Origin: Opitutia bacterium
Lineage (GTDB): Bacteria; Verrucomicrobiota; Verrucomicrobiia; Opitutales; Opitutaceae
DNA: 64,000 bases
Reading direction: 5' to 3'
Assembly: GCA_947453695.1 (NCBI GenBank)
Contig: CANGHW010000019.1
Coordinates: forward strand, 1-64,000
Part shown: positions 44,634-51,185 of the stretch, one piece after another
Layout: the number at the start of each line of letters is the position of its first letter
How positions within the stretch are numbered: the first letter of the stretch is position 1
Notes under the pieces: generated by a model
What the model saw: the letters and a program-made list of their open reading frames with translations, nothing else
Told to the model about the DNA's origin: nothing
Databases searched by the model: none
Program-made: the position numbers and the translations under genes

Positions 44634-45307
44634 GCCGGGCGCCTCCGGAGAAACCATTCGCTCAACCAGACGGCGGCGAAGGCAATGGCGACGGAGACGC
44701 CGAGCAGCGAGAAGGCCTCGGCGTCGCGGCCGAGTTGGACAAGGTGATAGATCGAGAGGGAAAGCGTGGCGGTCTGGCCTGGGATAAAGCCGGCGACCAT
44801 AATCGTCGCGCCGAATTCGCCGAGGGCGCGGGCGAAGGCGAGGACGGCGCCAGCGAGGAGACCGCGCGCGGCGAGCGGCAGCGTGATCGTGACAAAGACG
44901 CGCCACGGCCCGGCGCCCAGCGTGCGCGCGACGTGTTCGAGCCGGGGGCTCACGCCTTCGAAGGCGATGCGCGCGGTGCGGACGAGGAGAGGGAAGGACA
45001 TGACGGCAGTGGCGACGACCACGCCGCGCCACGTGAAGACGATTTCCCAGCCGAAGGTGGATTCGAGCCACGCGCCGAGCGGGCCGCGGCGGCCGAGGAG
45101 CTTGAGCAGAATGAGTCCCGTGGCGACAGGTGGGATGACGAGCGGGAGCGCGACGAAGGTTTCGACGAGGGATTTTCCCGGCCAGTCACGGCGCGCGAGG
45201 AGCCACGCGAGCGCGACGCCGAACGGCAAGATCGCGAGCGTGCTGAGCGCGGCGACGCCGACGGTGAACCAGGTGATTTGCCACGCTTCAGCGGACATGC
45301 GCAGCAC
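44630..45307 (-). CDS. modB: Molybdate ABC transporter permease
   Basis: The 225-residue inner-membrane protein has five or six segments. The family core is visible: FVALPLVIPPVATGLILLKLLGRRGPLG, FTWRGVVVATAVMSFPLLVRTARIAFEGVSPRLEHVARTLGAGPWRVFVTITLPLA (EAA loop) and ALGEFGATIMVAGFIPGQTATL. It forms the channel with ModC and receives substrate from ModA. An alternative start is the Met at residue 4. It follows modA by 12 bp. Confidence 0.9.
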   Translation of the reverse strand: MLRMSAEAWQITWFTVGVAALSTLAILPFGVALAWLLARRDWPGKSLVETFVALPLVIPPVATGLILLKLLGRRGPLGAWLESTFGWEIVFTWRGVVVATAVMSFPLLVRTARIAFEGVSPRLEHVARTLGAGPWRVFVTITLPLAARGLLAGAVLAFARALGEFGATIMVAGFIPGQTATLSLSIYHLVQLGRDAEAFSLLGVSVAIAFAAVWLSEWFLRRRPA

Positions 45308-45319
45308 GGTGCGGGGCGA

Positions 45320-46075
45320 TCACGGCGCAGGCAAGAAGCCGTATTTCACAAAGACGTCGCGGGCGGCGGGGCTGGCCAAGTAGGCGGTGAACTTGCGCGC
45401 TCCGGTGGCGTGCCTGGCGTCTTTGAGCACGGCGAGTGGATAGGAAATTTTCGGAGCGGCGGGATCGGCGGCGGAAATTTCGAGGGCGATCTTCACCCGC
45501 TTCGAGATGAGGGCATCGGTCTTGTAGACGATGCCGGCGTCGGCATTGCCGGCCTCGACGGCGGCGAGGCAGGCGCGGACGTTTTCGGTGGGGACGACCT
45601 TGTCGATGACCTTATTCCACAGGCCGATTTTCTGGAGCCATTGTTTCGCGTAGATGCCAGCCGGCACGGTCTGCGGTTCGGCGAGCGCGATGCGGCCCAC
45701 GGCGGTGAGGACGAGATCGTCGGGCCGGGTGACGGCTGCGCCGCGCTCGGCGTGGGTGACGATGACGAGGGTGTTGGAGAGCAGACTGCGACGGGTGTCG
45801 TCGGCGAGGAGGCCGGCCTTGGCGAGGTCGTTCATCTTCGCTTCGTCGGCGGAGAAAAAGACGTCGGCGGGCGCGCCGTTCTTGATCTGGAGCGCGAGCG
45901 CGCTGGAGGCCGCGAGGTTGAAAACCAGTTTGTCGCCGCTCGCGGGTTCATAGGCTTGGGCGATTTCTTTCAGCGCATCGGAGAGGCTGGCGGCGGCGTA
46001 GATCTGCAGATCCGCGGCGCGCAACGAAAGTCCCGCGAGGAAGACGGCGAAGAGGAGGAGGCGCGGGAGTTTCAT
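45320..46075 (-). CDS. modA: Molybdate-binding periplasmic protein
   Basis: The 251-residue protein has a signal peptide (LLLFAVFLAGLSLRAA). It opens DLQIYAAASLSDALKEIAQAYE, with the oxyanion-binding Ser of ModA, then FNLAASSALALQIKNGAPADVFFSAD. It also has VPAGIYAKQWL and VEAGNADAGIVYKTDAL, all ModA marks. It binds molybdate or tungstate in the periplasm. It lies 13 bp after the porin gene. Confidence 0.93.
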   Translation of the reverse strand: MKLPRLLLFAVFLAGLSLRAADLQIYAAASLSDALKEIAQAYEPASGDKLVFNLAASSALALQIKNGAPADVFFSADEAKMNDLAKAGLLADDTRRSLLSNTLVIVTHAERGAAVTRPDDLVLTAVGRIALAEPQTVPAGIYAKQWLQKIGLWNKVIDKVVPTENVRACLAAVEAGNADAGIVYKTDALISKRVKIALEISAADPAAPKISYPLAVLKDARHATGARKFTAYLASPAARDVFVKYGFLPAP

Positions 46076-46088
46076 GTCGGAGGCGGAA

Positions 46089-47321
46089 TCAGAAAATCGT
46101 TTGGAGGCGCATGATCAGCTTTTTGTTTTTGGCCGGCACGCCCTCGAGATCGGTGAGGAGATAGTTGAACTGGAGCTTAATGTCATCGGCTTTGATCAGC
46201 CAGTTGGCGCCGAGCGTCCAGGTGCGGGTGCGGGTGCGGTTGTGGCTGAGGGCAAGGTTGGGGTCGAAGGTGTCGTATTTCAGGATCGTTTGGAGGATTT
46301 GCGGGACGACGAAACAGGTGGCCTGCGCATACCAACCGTCGGCGTCGAAGCGGCGAGACGGGATCGCCGAGGAGGGTTGGAGCCGGGCGCGCAGGTATTC
46401 GAACCAAAGGTCGAACGGTCCGAGGTGGAGCTGGGTGTCGAGGCCCCCGGCGCGGCGGCGGCCGGCGAAGGCGTTGTCGCGCGCGCCGCCGGGCACGAGG
46501 TCGAAGCCGAACTCGGCGGGCTGGGCAGGGAGATTGCTGTCGCTAGCAGTGAGGGCGTTGGCCCCGAGCGTCCACTTGGCATCCTGCTCACCGATCCGGC
46601 CCTGCCACGCGGTGGCGGAGACGCGCCCGGCCCAAAGAAAACGGTCGTTGTCGTTGGCGGTGGTGTTGACGCCGGTGCCGTTGAAGAGACCGAGGGCGTA
46701 GGAAAATTGTTTATTGGAAAGATCGCCGCCGAGCTGGACGCCGAGTTGGCGGCCGGCGGTTAGGCGGTCGTTGGCGAGGGAGCGTTCCACCACGAAGAGG
46801 CGCGGGTCGGCGTAGAGCTGCTCGTAGCCAAACGGGGTCTTGAATTGGCCGACCTTGATGTTGGCGAATTCATAGCGGTTCCAGTTGATGAACCCGTCGG
46901 TGAGCTGCGCGCGGGTGCCGGTTGCCTCGGCAAGGGAGCCGGCGAGGTCGAGCTCCACGCGGAAGTCGAACTCCTCGAGGAAGCGGCCCTGGGCATTGAG
47001 GCGCGCGCGGCGGAGGTAGAAGCGGTCGTTGCCCGTGGCGAACCGGGCGTCGCCCTTGTCGCCGAAATCGGCCTGGGCCTGCACGAGACCTCCGACGCTG
47101 ATGGTGGGCGCGCGGCCCGCTGGTCGCACGATCGTCTGGCCGGCACGGCCCTCGAGGCCGAGCTCGGCGCGGAGTTGCTGATTTTCCTGCCGGAGCGAGC
47201 CGACCTCGGATTCGAGGCGGAGGAGGCGTTCCTCGAGCGAAGGGGATGGGGCCGCGGCCGCGGCGGCGGTAGCGAAGACGGCAACGGCGGCGGCGAGCAG
47301 GCGGGGCGACGCGGCGGACAT
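46089..47321 (-). CDS. Outer-membrane porin (OprP/OprO-like) of the mod operon
   Basis: The 410-residue protein has a signal peptide (LLAAAVAVFATAAAAAA), then a short coiled coil (LEERLLRLESEVGSLRQENQQLRAEL) as in phosphate-selective porins, then a beta-barrel (FYLRRARLNAQGRFLEEFDFRVELDLAGS, LTDGFINWNRYEFANIKVGQFKTPFGYEQLY). It ends LIMRLQTIF with a C-terminal Phe. OprP-type porins pass oxyanions. As first gene of porin-modA-modB-modC behind a ModE-type site, this one may bring molybdate across the outer membrane, which is inference from context. Confidence 0.82.
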   Translation of the reverse strand: MSAASPRLLAAAVAVFATAAAAAAPSPSLEERLLRLESEVGSLRQENQQLRAELGLEGRAGQTIVRPAGRAPTISVGGLVQAQADFGDKGDARFATGNDRFYLRRARLNAQGRFLEEFDFRVELDLAGSLAEATGTRAQLTDGFINWNRYEFANIKVGQFKTPFGYEQLYADPRLFVVERSLANDRLTAGRQLGVQLGGDLSNKQFSYALGLFNGTGVNTTANDNDRFLWAGRVSATAWQGRIGEQDAKWTLGANALTASDSNLPAQPAEFGFDLVPGGARDNAFAGRRRAGGLDTQLHLGPFDLWFEYLRARLQPSSAIPSRRFDADGWYAQATCFVVPQILQTILKYDTFDPNLALSHNRTRTRTWTLGANWLIKADDIKLQFNYLLTDLEGVPAKNKKLIMRLQTIF

Positions 47322-47340
47322 GCCGGCGAAGCAAGCCGAG

Positions 47341-47364
47341 CGTTATACTTTGTCAAATATAACG
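47341..47364 (-). promoter_or_regulatory. ModE-type operator of the porin-mod operon
   Basis: CGTTATA at 47341-47347 and TATAACG at 47358-47364 form a 24-bp palindrome with a 10-bp spacer, 20 bp upstream of the porin start. From memory, E. coli ModE sites are CGTTATAT...TATAACG palindromes of the same size, so the match is close. On the minus strand TATAAC can serve as a -10 box, which a repressor here would cover. Confidence 0.75.
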
Positions 47365-47381
47365 GTTGGCAAGGAAGACGG

Positions 47382-47411
47382 ATGGCAGGCGTAAAGCCCG
47401 CCCCACCGTGG
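47382..47411. repeat. Palindromic dispersed repeat, copy c
   Basis: GGCAGGC-GTAAA-GCCCGCC hairpin followed by CCACCGTGG, between the ModE-type operator and the modE-like gene. Confidence 0.75.
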
Positions 47412-47424
47412 ACGGAGGGCCGGG

Positions 47425-47778
47425 TCAGCGCAGTAGGCGGGTGAGGGCGAGCCAGTCGGTGCGGGTGGCGGTGCGGGCGGCCTCCTCCATGCGGGAGTAG
47501 CGGGTGAGGACCTCTTCTCCGAGGGCGGTGAGCGCGGCGCCGCCGCCGGTGCCGCCGCCGCGGGTGACAGTCACGAGGGGATCGCGGAAGAGGGCGTTCA
47601 TCGCAGTGACGAGCTGCCAGGCGCGGTTGTAGGACATGCCGAGTTCGGTGGCGGCGGTGCGGATGGAGCCGGTGGCGGCGATGTGGCGGAGGAGTTCGGC
47701 TTTGCCGGGACCGAAGGCATCGGGGCCGGCGTGGGGGAAGCGCAGGCGGGGTTCGAGGGCGGGAGCGGGGCGGGGCAT
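47425..47778 (-). CDS. ModE-like HTH regulator without molybdate domain
   Basis: The 117-residue protein is the LysR-like winged helix of ModE: GKAELLRHIAATGSIRTAATELGMSYNRAWQLVTAMNALFRDPLVTVTRGGGTGGGAALTALGEEVLTRY. The T-R-GGGTGGGA loop is typical of ModE and related molybdenum regulators. The tandem MOP domains of E. coli ModE are absent, so how it would sense molybdate is not clear. It is encoded upstream of the porin-mod operon on the same strand, and a matching palindrome lies between them. Confidence 0.82.
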   Translation of the reverse strand: MPRPAPALEPRLRFPHAGPDAFGPGKAELLRHIAATGSIRTAATELGMSYNRAWQLVTAMNALFRDPLVTVTRGGGTGGGAALTALGEEVLTRYSRMEEAARTATRTDWLALTRLLR

Positions 47779-47895
47779 CCGGGATGATTGAGAGAACGAG
47801 AGACGGAGGGGGAGTAGCGGGGAGGGCGATGCGCGGTGGCGGCCTGCCGCGCCAAGATTCTGAAGGCGGTTGGAAACTTCGGCCCCGCTCGGAAC

Positions 47896-48174
47896 TCAGA
47901 TTTTCAAATGCGAGAGGAGGGAGCGCTCTTCTTCAGCGGGGAGGGGGTCGCCGTCGACTTCGAGGATGCGGCGGGCGAGGGGTTCGAGTTGCTCGGCGGG
48001 GACTTCAACGACGCCGCGGCCCTCGCGCCACTGGATCACGGGGAGGCCCCAGGCTTTGTTTTCCTGGACGACTCGGGCGTAGGCGCGGCGCATGGCGCGT
48101 AGGGAGCGCCGGGTTTCCTCGGAGGGCGTGTAGGCCGGTTGCTCCTGAAGCGTGAACGGATCAGCGGCGGGCAT
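47896..48174 (-). CDS. Small hypothetical protein
   Basis: The ATG at 48174 gives 92 residues (MPAADPFTLQEQPAYTPSEE...). No signal peptide or membrane segment is seen, and it is rich in Glu and Arg with a WGLPVIQWREGRGVVEVP segment. I do not recognise a family. The frame is open to 48264, but the extra residues come from the palindromic repeat at 48238-48266. It lies between the modE-like gene and the CusF-like gene on the same strand. It looks like a real soluble protein, but the function is unknown. Confidence 0.5.
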   Translation of the reverse strand: MPAADPFTLQEQPAYTPSEETRRSLRAMRRAYARVVQENKAWGLPVIQWREGRGVVEVPAEQLEPLARRILEVDGDPLPAEEERSLLSHLKI

Positions 48175-48237
48175 GAAGCGGACGTTGCTGGACTGCTCGA
48201 TGAAGGCAAGGCGGGCGGCATCGGGCTCGTGATAGGA

Positions 48238-48266
48238 GTGGCAGGCGTAAAGCCTGCCCCACACGG
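48238..48266. repeat. Palindromic dispersed repeat, copy d
   Basis: GGCAGGC-GTAAA-GCCTGCC perfect 7-bp hairpin followed by CCACACGG, upstream of the small hypothetical gene. Confidence 0.8.
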
Positions 48267-48330
48267 AGCGCGGGGGGCACAGGGGGCACGCGGAGACCGG
48301 GCTGAAGCTCCGGGCTACGGGCGACGGGAG

Positions 48331-48666
48331 TTACTTTTTCGCGGCGGGGGCGGCGGGCTTCACTTCTTCGAGGACCCAGCCGGTGGGTTGGCGGGACATG
48401 AGGCCGGTGATGGCGTCGCCGGCCTTGAAGATCTTGAGGGTGGGTTCGTCGACTTTGAACATCATCGTCATGGCGCGCATCACGCCGGGGATTTCTTCGT
48501 GTTTCACCATGAACGCGGATTTGTCGGCGAGGACAGACGTGATGACGCCCCGGAGCGGGTGGCGCTTGGGAGCGGCGGGAGCTTCGGCGGGAGCGGGAGC
48601 TTTTTCGGCGGCGAAGGCCGCGACTGGGGCGAGGGCGAGTGTGGCGAGAGTGAGGAGGTGACGCAT
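48331..48666 (-). CDS. CusF-like periplasmic copper-binding protein
   Basis: The 111-residue protein has a signal peptide (LLTLATLALAPVAAFA), an Ala/Pro linker, and a CusF-type OB domain: HPLRGVITSVLADKSAFMVKHEEIPGVMRAMTMMFKVDE. The His in VKHEEIPG and the Met pair in AMTMMF are the likely copper ligands (CusF uses His, two Met and a Trp). It would carry Cu(I) in the periplasm. The SCO protein nearby carries the same domain, so both act in one metal pathway. It lies downstream of the propeller gene on the same strand. Confidence 0.85.
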   Translation of the reverse strand: MRHLLTLATLALAPVAAFAAEKAPAPAEAPAAPKRHPLRGVITSVLADKSAFMVKHEEIPGVMRAMTMMFKVDEPTLKIFKAGDAITGLMSRQPTGWVLEEVKPAAPAAKK

Positions 48667-48720
48667 GGGAGAAACAAAAGGGTCAGGGTGGCCGACGGGG
48701 GAGGAGCGAGGAAAGGAGGG

Positions 48721-50130
48721 CTAGTGGCTGGCCAGAGTGGGAGCGATACAGAATTCGAGGGCGGTGGGGGAGGAGTTGAGCGTTGAGAGCTGTGAGTTGA
48801 GTGTCTTGGAGGTGGTGGTGAGGGCACGGGAGGTGGGACGTGTGAGGGTCGCGGGGTCGAGGGAAAGGAGTCCGACTTGGGAGGTTTCGCCGGTTTGGGT
48901 GTAGGAGAGCACGACTTGGCCGCTGGGGCGGAGGGCGGCGCGGGGGAAACCGCTGGAGCGGGCCGACGAGCTGGCGGCGACGAGCTGCGGGGCGGAGAGG
49001 GTGCTGTCGGGCCAGAGGCGGCGGGTGTAAATGCCGGCGGCGTTTTCGGCGGTGCCCAGTTCCATCCAAAAGATGAGGGCGGATTGGTCGCCGAGCATGA
49101 CGGTCTCGAGGCGACCCATGGGGCGGCCGAGGTCGATGACAACCGGGGCGGTGAAGGTGCGGGCGGAGTTGGCGGAGTAGGCGGATTGGACGCGGGGCGT
49201 GCCGTTGGCGGCGGTGAACCAGGCGACGGCGAGGGCGGGGCCGCGGGTATCGGCGGCGGGGCCGTTGACGGGGCAGGCTGGGATTTTCCAGCCGTCGTCG
49301 CGGAGCGTGGCGGGAGCGGTCCAAGTGCCGGATTTGAGATCGAAGAGGGAGAACTTGTTGTCGCGGATTTCGTCGGCGGTATGGCCGCGGTAGGCGGCGA
49401 AGACGCGGTCGCCGGGGAGGACGGCGACGGTGTTTTGGCAACAGGTGCAAACATCGGGATCGACGGTCCAGTCGCCGAGGGAAGTGCCATCGGGCGCGAG
49501 GAGGCGGGCCATGAGTTTCATGGCCGGGGCGTAGGGAGCATTCGGATCTCGCGGGGGGCGGGGGGCGTTGGGATCGCGTTTGGGGCGGGGAGCGGCGGAG
49601 GGGTCGTGCTGGCGGGTGCTCGCGAGCCAGACGGCGAGGGTGCGGCCCGAGCTGAGCGGGGCGAGGGCGACGAATTCTTTGCCGAGGGGAGCGGGCGTGC
49701 GCCACGTGAGGCCGCCGTCGTCGGAGCGGGAGAACCAGCCGGAGTAACTGTGCTGGCCGCCAGAATCGTTGTTCTGAAACCACTGGGCGGTGAGGGCGCC
49801 GTCGGTGCCGACGGCGAGGGACGCGAAATCGGCCCAGTTTTCCATGAGGAGCGGGGTCGTGATGATCGCGTGCGGCGAGGAGAAGGCGGTGGCGCCAGGG
49901 GAGAGGGAGGCATGCCAGAGCGTGCGGGCGGCGGGCTCAACGCCGGACGCGGAGGCAGTGGCGGGGCCGTAGTAGGTGAGGTGCAGCGTGCCGTCGGGGG
50001 CCGCAGTGAGGTTGGAGCACTGGGAAGCTGCGGGGGCGGGGGAAGGAAGATTTTCGATCTTGGATTTCGGATTTTCGATCGAGGCACCAAAGGCGAGGGC
50101 CGGCAAAAGGAGGCAGAGGACGAGTTTCAT
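48721..50130 (-). CDS. Exported sialidase-like beta-propeller with CxCC motif
   Basis: The 469-residue protein has a signal peptide (LVLCLLLPALAFGA) and propeller repeats with Asp-box-like turns (SRSDDGGLTWRTPAPL, YSANSARTFTAPVV). Two Cys motifs stand out: DPDVCTCCQNTVAVL near residue 230 and KIPACPVNGPAAD near residue 286, which could bind a metal or disulfide. No sialidase catalytic set was seen. Two peptides look repeat-derived: IENPKSKIEN just after the signal peptide (21-bp repeat at 50050-50080) and TLNSQLSTLNS near the end (21-bp repeat at 48773-48801). It lies 17 bp after the SCO gene, in the copper set. Confidence 0.72.
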   Translation of the reverse strand: MKLVLCLLLPALAFGASIENPKSKIENLPSPAPAASQCSNLTAAPDGTLHLTYYGPATASASGVEPAARTLWHASLSPGATAFSSPHAIITTPLLMENWADFASLAVGTDGALTAQWFQNNDSGGQHSYSGWFSRSDDGGLTWRTPAPLGKEFVALAPLSSGRTLAVWLASTRQHDPSAAPRPKRDPNAPRPPRDPNAPYAPAMKLMARLLAPDGTSLGDWTVDPDVCTCCQNTVAVLPGDRVFAAYRGHTADEIRDNKFSLFDLKSGTWTAPATLRDDGWKIPACPVNGPAADTRGPALAVAWFTAANGTPRVQSAYSANSARTFTAPVVIDLGRPMGRLETVMLGDQSALIFWMELGTAENAAGIYTRRLWPDSTLSAPQLVAASSSARSSGFPRAALRPSGQVVLSYTQTGETSQVGLLSLDPATLTRPTSRALTTTSKTLNSQLSTLNSSPTALEFCIAPTLASH

Positions 50131-50147
50131 GGGGCGGGTGGAGACGT

Positions 50148-51074
50148 TTAGAAGAATTTGAGGATGTCGTCGGGGGACCAGGCGGAGCCGTCTTCGCGGT
50201 GGAGGATCTTGCCGTCGGCGCCGATGAGCAGCGTGGCGAGGGTGTGCTTGAAGACGTTTTCGCCGGGCTCGGCGATGATGCCGAACTGGGCGAGGAGATC
50301 GCGGATGGCGTTTTCGGGTCCGGTGAGGAAGGAGAAGTTGGTGGTGTCGATGCCGCGCTCGGCGGCGTATTTCTTCAGGATGGGCGGGGTGTCGTAGGCG
50401 GAGTCGAAGGAGATGGAGACGAGTTCGAGGTTGGTGATGCCGCGCTTCTTGGCGGCGGCTTGGAGGGACATCATCTTAGCGGTGGAGGCGGGGCACATGG
50501 TCGCGACGGGGCAACGGGTGAAGATGAAGTTGAGGACGACGCGCTTGCCGCGGAACGTGTCGAAGGAGACGGCGCGGCCGTCCTGATTGTAGAGCGTGAA
50601 CGACGGGACGGCCTCGCCGACCTCGCGGTAGGCGTTCTTGCCGCGAGTGAAGGTTTCCTGGCGGAGGGCGAGGGCGGCGGCCGCGACGGCCTGGTCGGCG
50701 GGGGAATGGAGGAGCTTGAAATCGGTAAGCGGAAAAATGCCGTCGACGGGTGCGCCCATGGTGGCGGTGAGGCGCTGGCCCTCGCGGACGGTGGCGAGGT
50801 CGAGGCCGGCGACGGAAAACTCCATCGTCATCGCGGGCATGTAGCCGGGGATTTCCTCGTGGTGGATGAGGAGGACTTTGCGCGGGAGATCGAGGCCGAC
50901 GATTTCACCGCGGATGGGATGGGTAGCGGTGGCGGAGCTGGCGCCGGAAGATGGGGTAGCGGAGTTGGGAGATGAGGGAGCGGAAGAGGTGGCGGTCTCG
51001 GTGCGCGTGCAGGAGGCGGTGAGGAGAAGGAGGGAGAGGGGGACGGAGAGACGGAGGAGTGGGGCGACGTTCAT
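50148..51074 (-). CDS. SCO1/SenC lipoprotein fused to a CusF-like domain
   Basis: The 308-residue protein has a lipoprotein signal (LLLLTASC lipobox, Cys near residue 22), a Ser/Thr-rich linker, then a CusF-like domain (HPIRGEIVGLDLPRKVLLIHHEEIPGYMPAMTMEFSV). The C-terminal thioredoxin-fold SCO domain has FTRCPVATMCPASTAKM, where the two Cys are five residues apart instead of the usual three, and the conserved His in FKHTLATLLIGADG. SCO proteins deliver copper to the CuA site of cytochrome oxidase or act in thiol redox. The fusion ties copper binding to delivery. The gene precedes the propeller and CusF-like genes on the same strand. Confidence 0.88.
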   Translation of the reverse strand: MNVAPLLRLSVPLSLLLLTASCTRTETATSSAPSSPNSATPSSGASSATATHPIRGEIVGLDLPRKVLLIHHEEIPGYMPAMTMEFSVAGLDLATVREGQRLTATMGAPVDGIFPLTDFKLLHSPADQAVAAAALALRQETFTRGKNAYREVGEAVPSFTLYNQDGRAVSFDTFRGKRVVLNFIFTRCPVATMCPASTAKMMSLQAAAKKRGITNLELVSISFDSAYDTPPILKKYAAERGIDTTNFSFLTGPENAIRDLLAQFGIIAEPGENVFKHTLATLLIGADGKILHREDGSAWSPDDILKFF

Positions 51075-51124
51075 GGGAGATGATGGAGTGACTAGGGATT
51101 GCTCGGGTGGAGGCTACGGAGAAT

Positions 51125-51144
51125 CCCGCCTCTCACGAGGCGGG
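51125..51144. repeat. Hairpin repeat downstream of TonB receptor, copy 1
   Basis: CCCGCCTCTCACGAGGCGGG, a perfect 8-bp stem with a 4-nt loop, lies 42 bp after the receptor stop. The same 20 bp recur at 54109-54128. Confidence 0.8.
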
Positions 51145-51157
51145 CTACAAGGGGAAA

Positions 51158-51177
51158 GGGCGGACTGAAGTCCGCCC
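51158..51177. terminator. GC-rich hairpin just downstream of TonB receptor
   Basis: GGGCGGACTGAAGTCCGCCC, a perfect 8-bp stem with TGAA loop, lies 9 bp after the receptor stop. There is no T run, so it may terminate weakly or protect the 3' end. Confidence 0.45.
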
Positions 51178-51185
51178 TACGGGGA

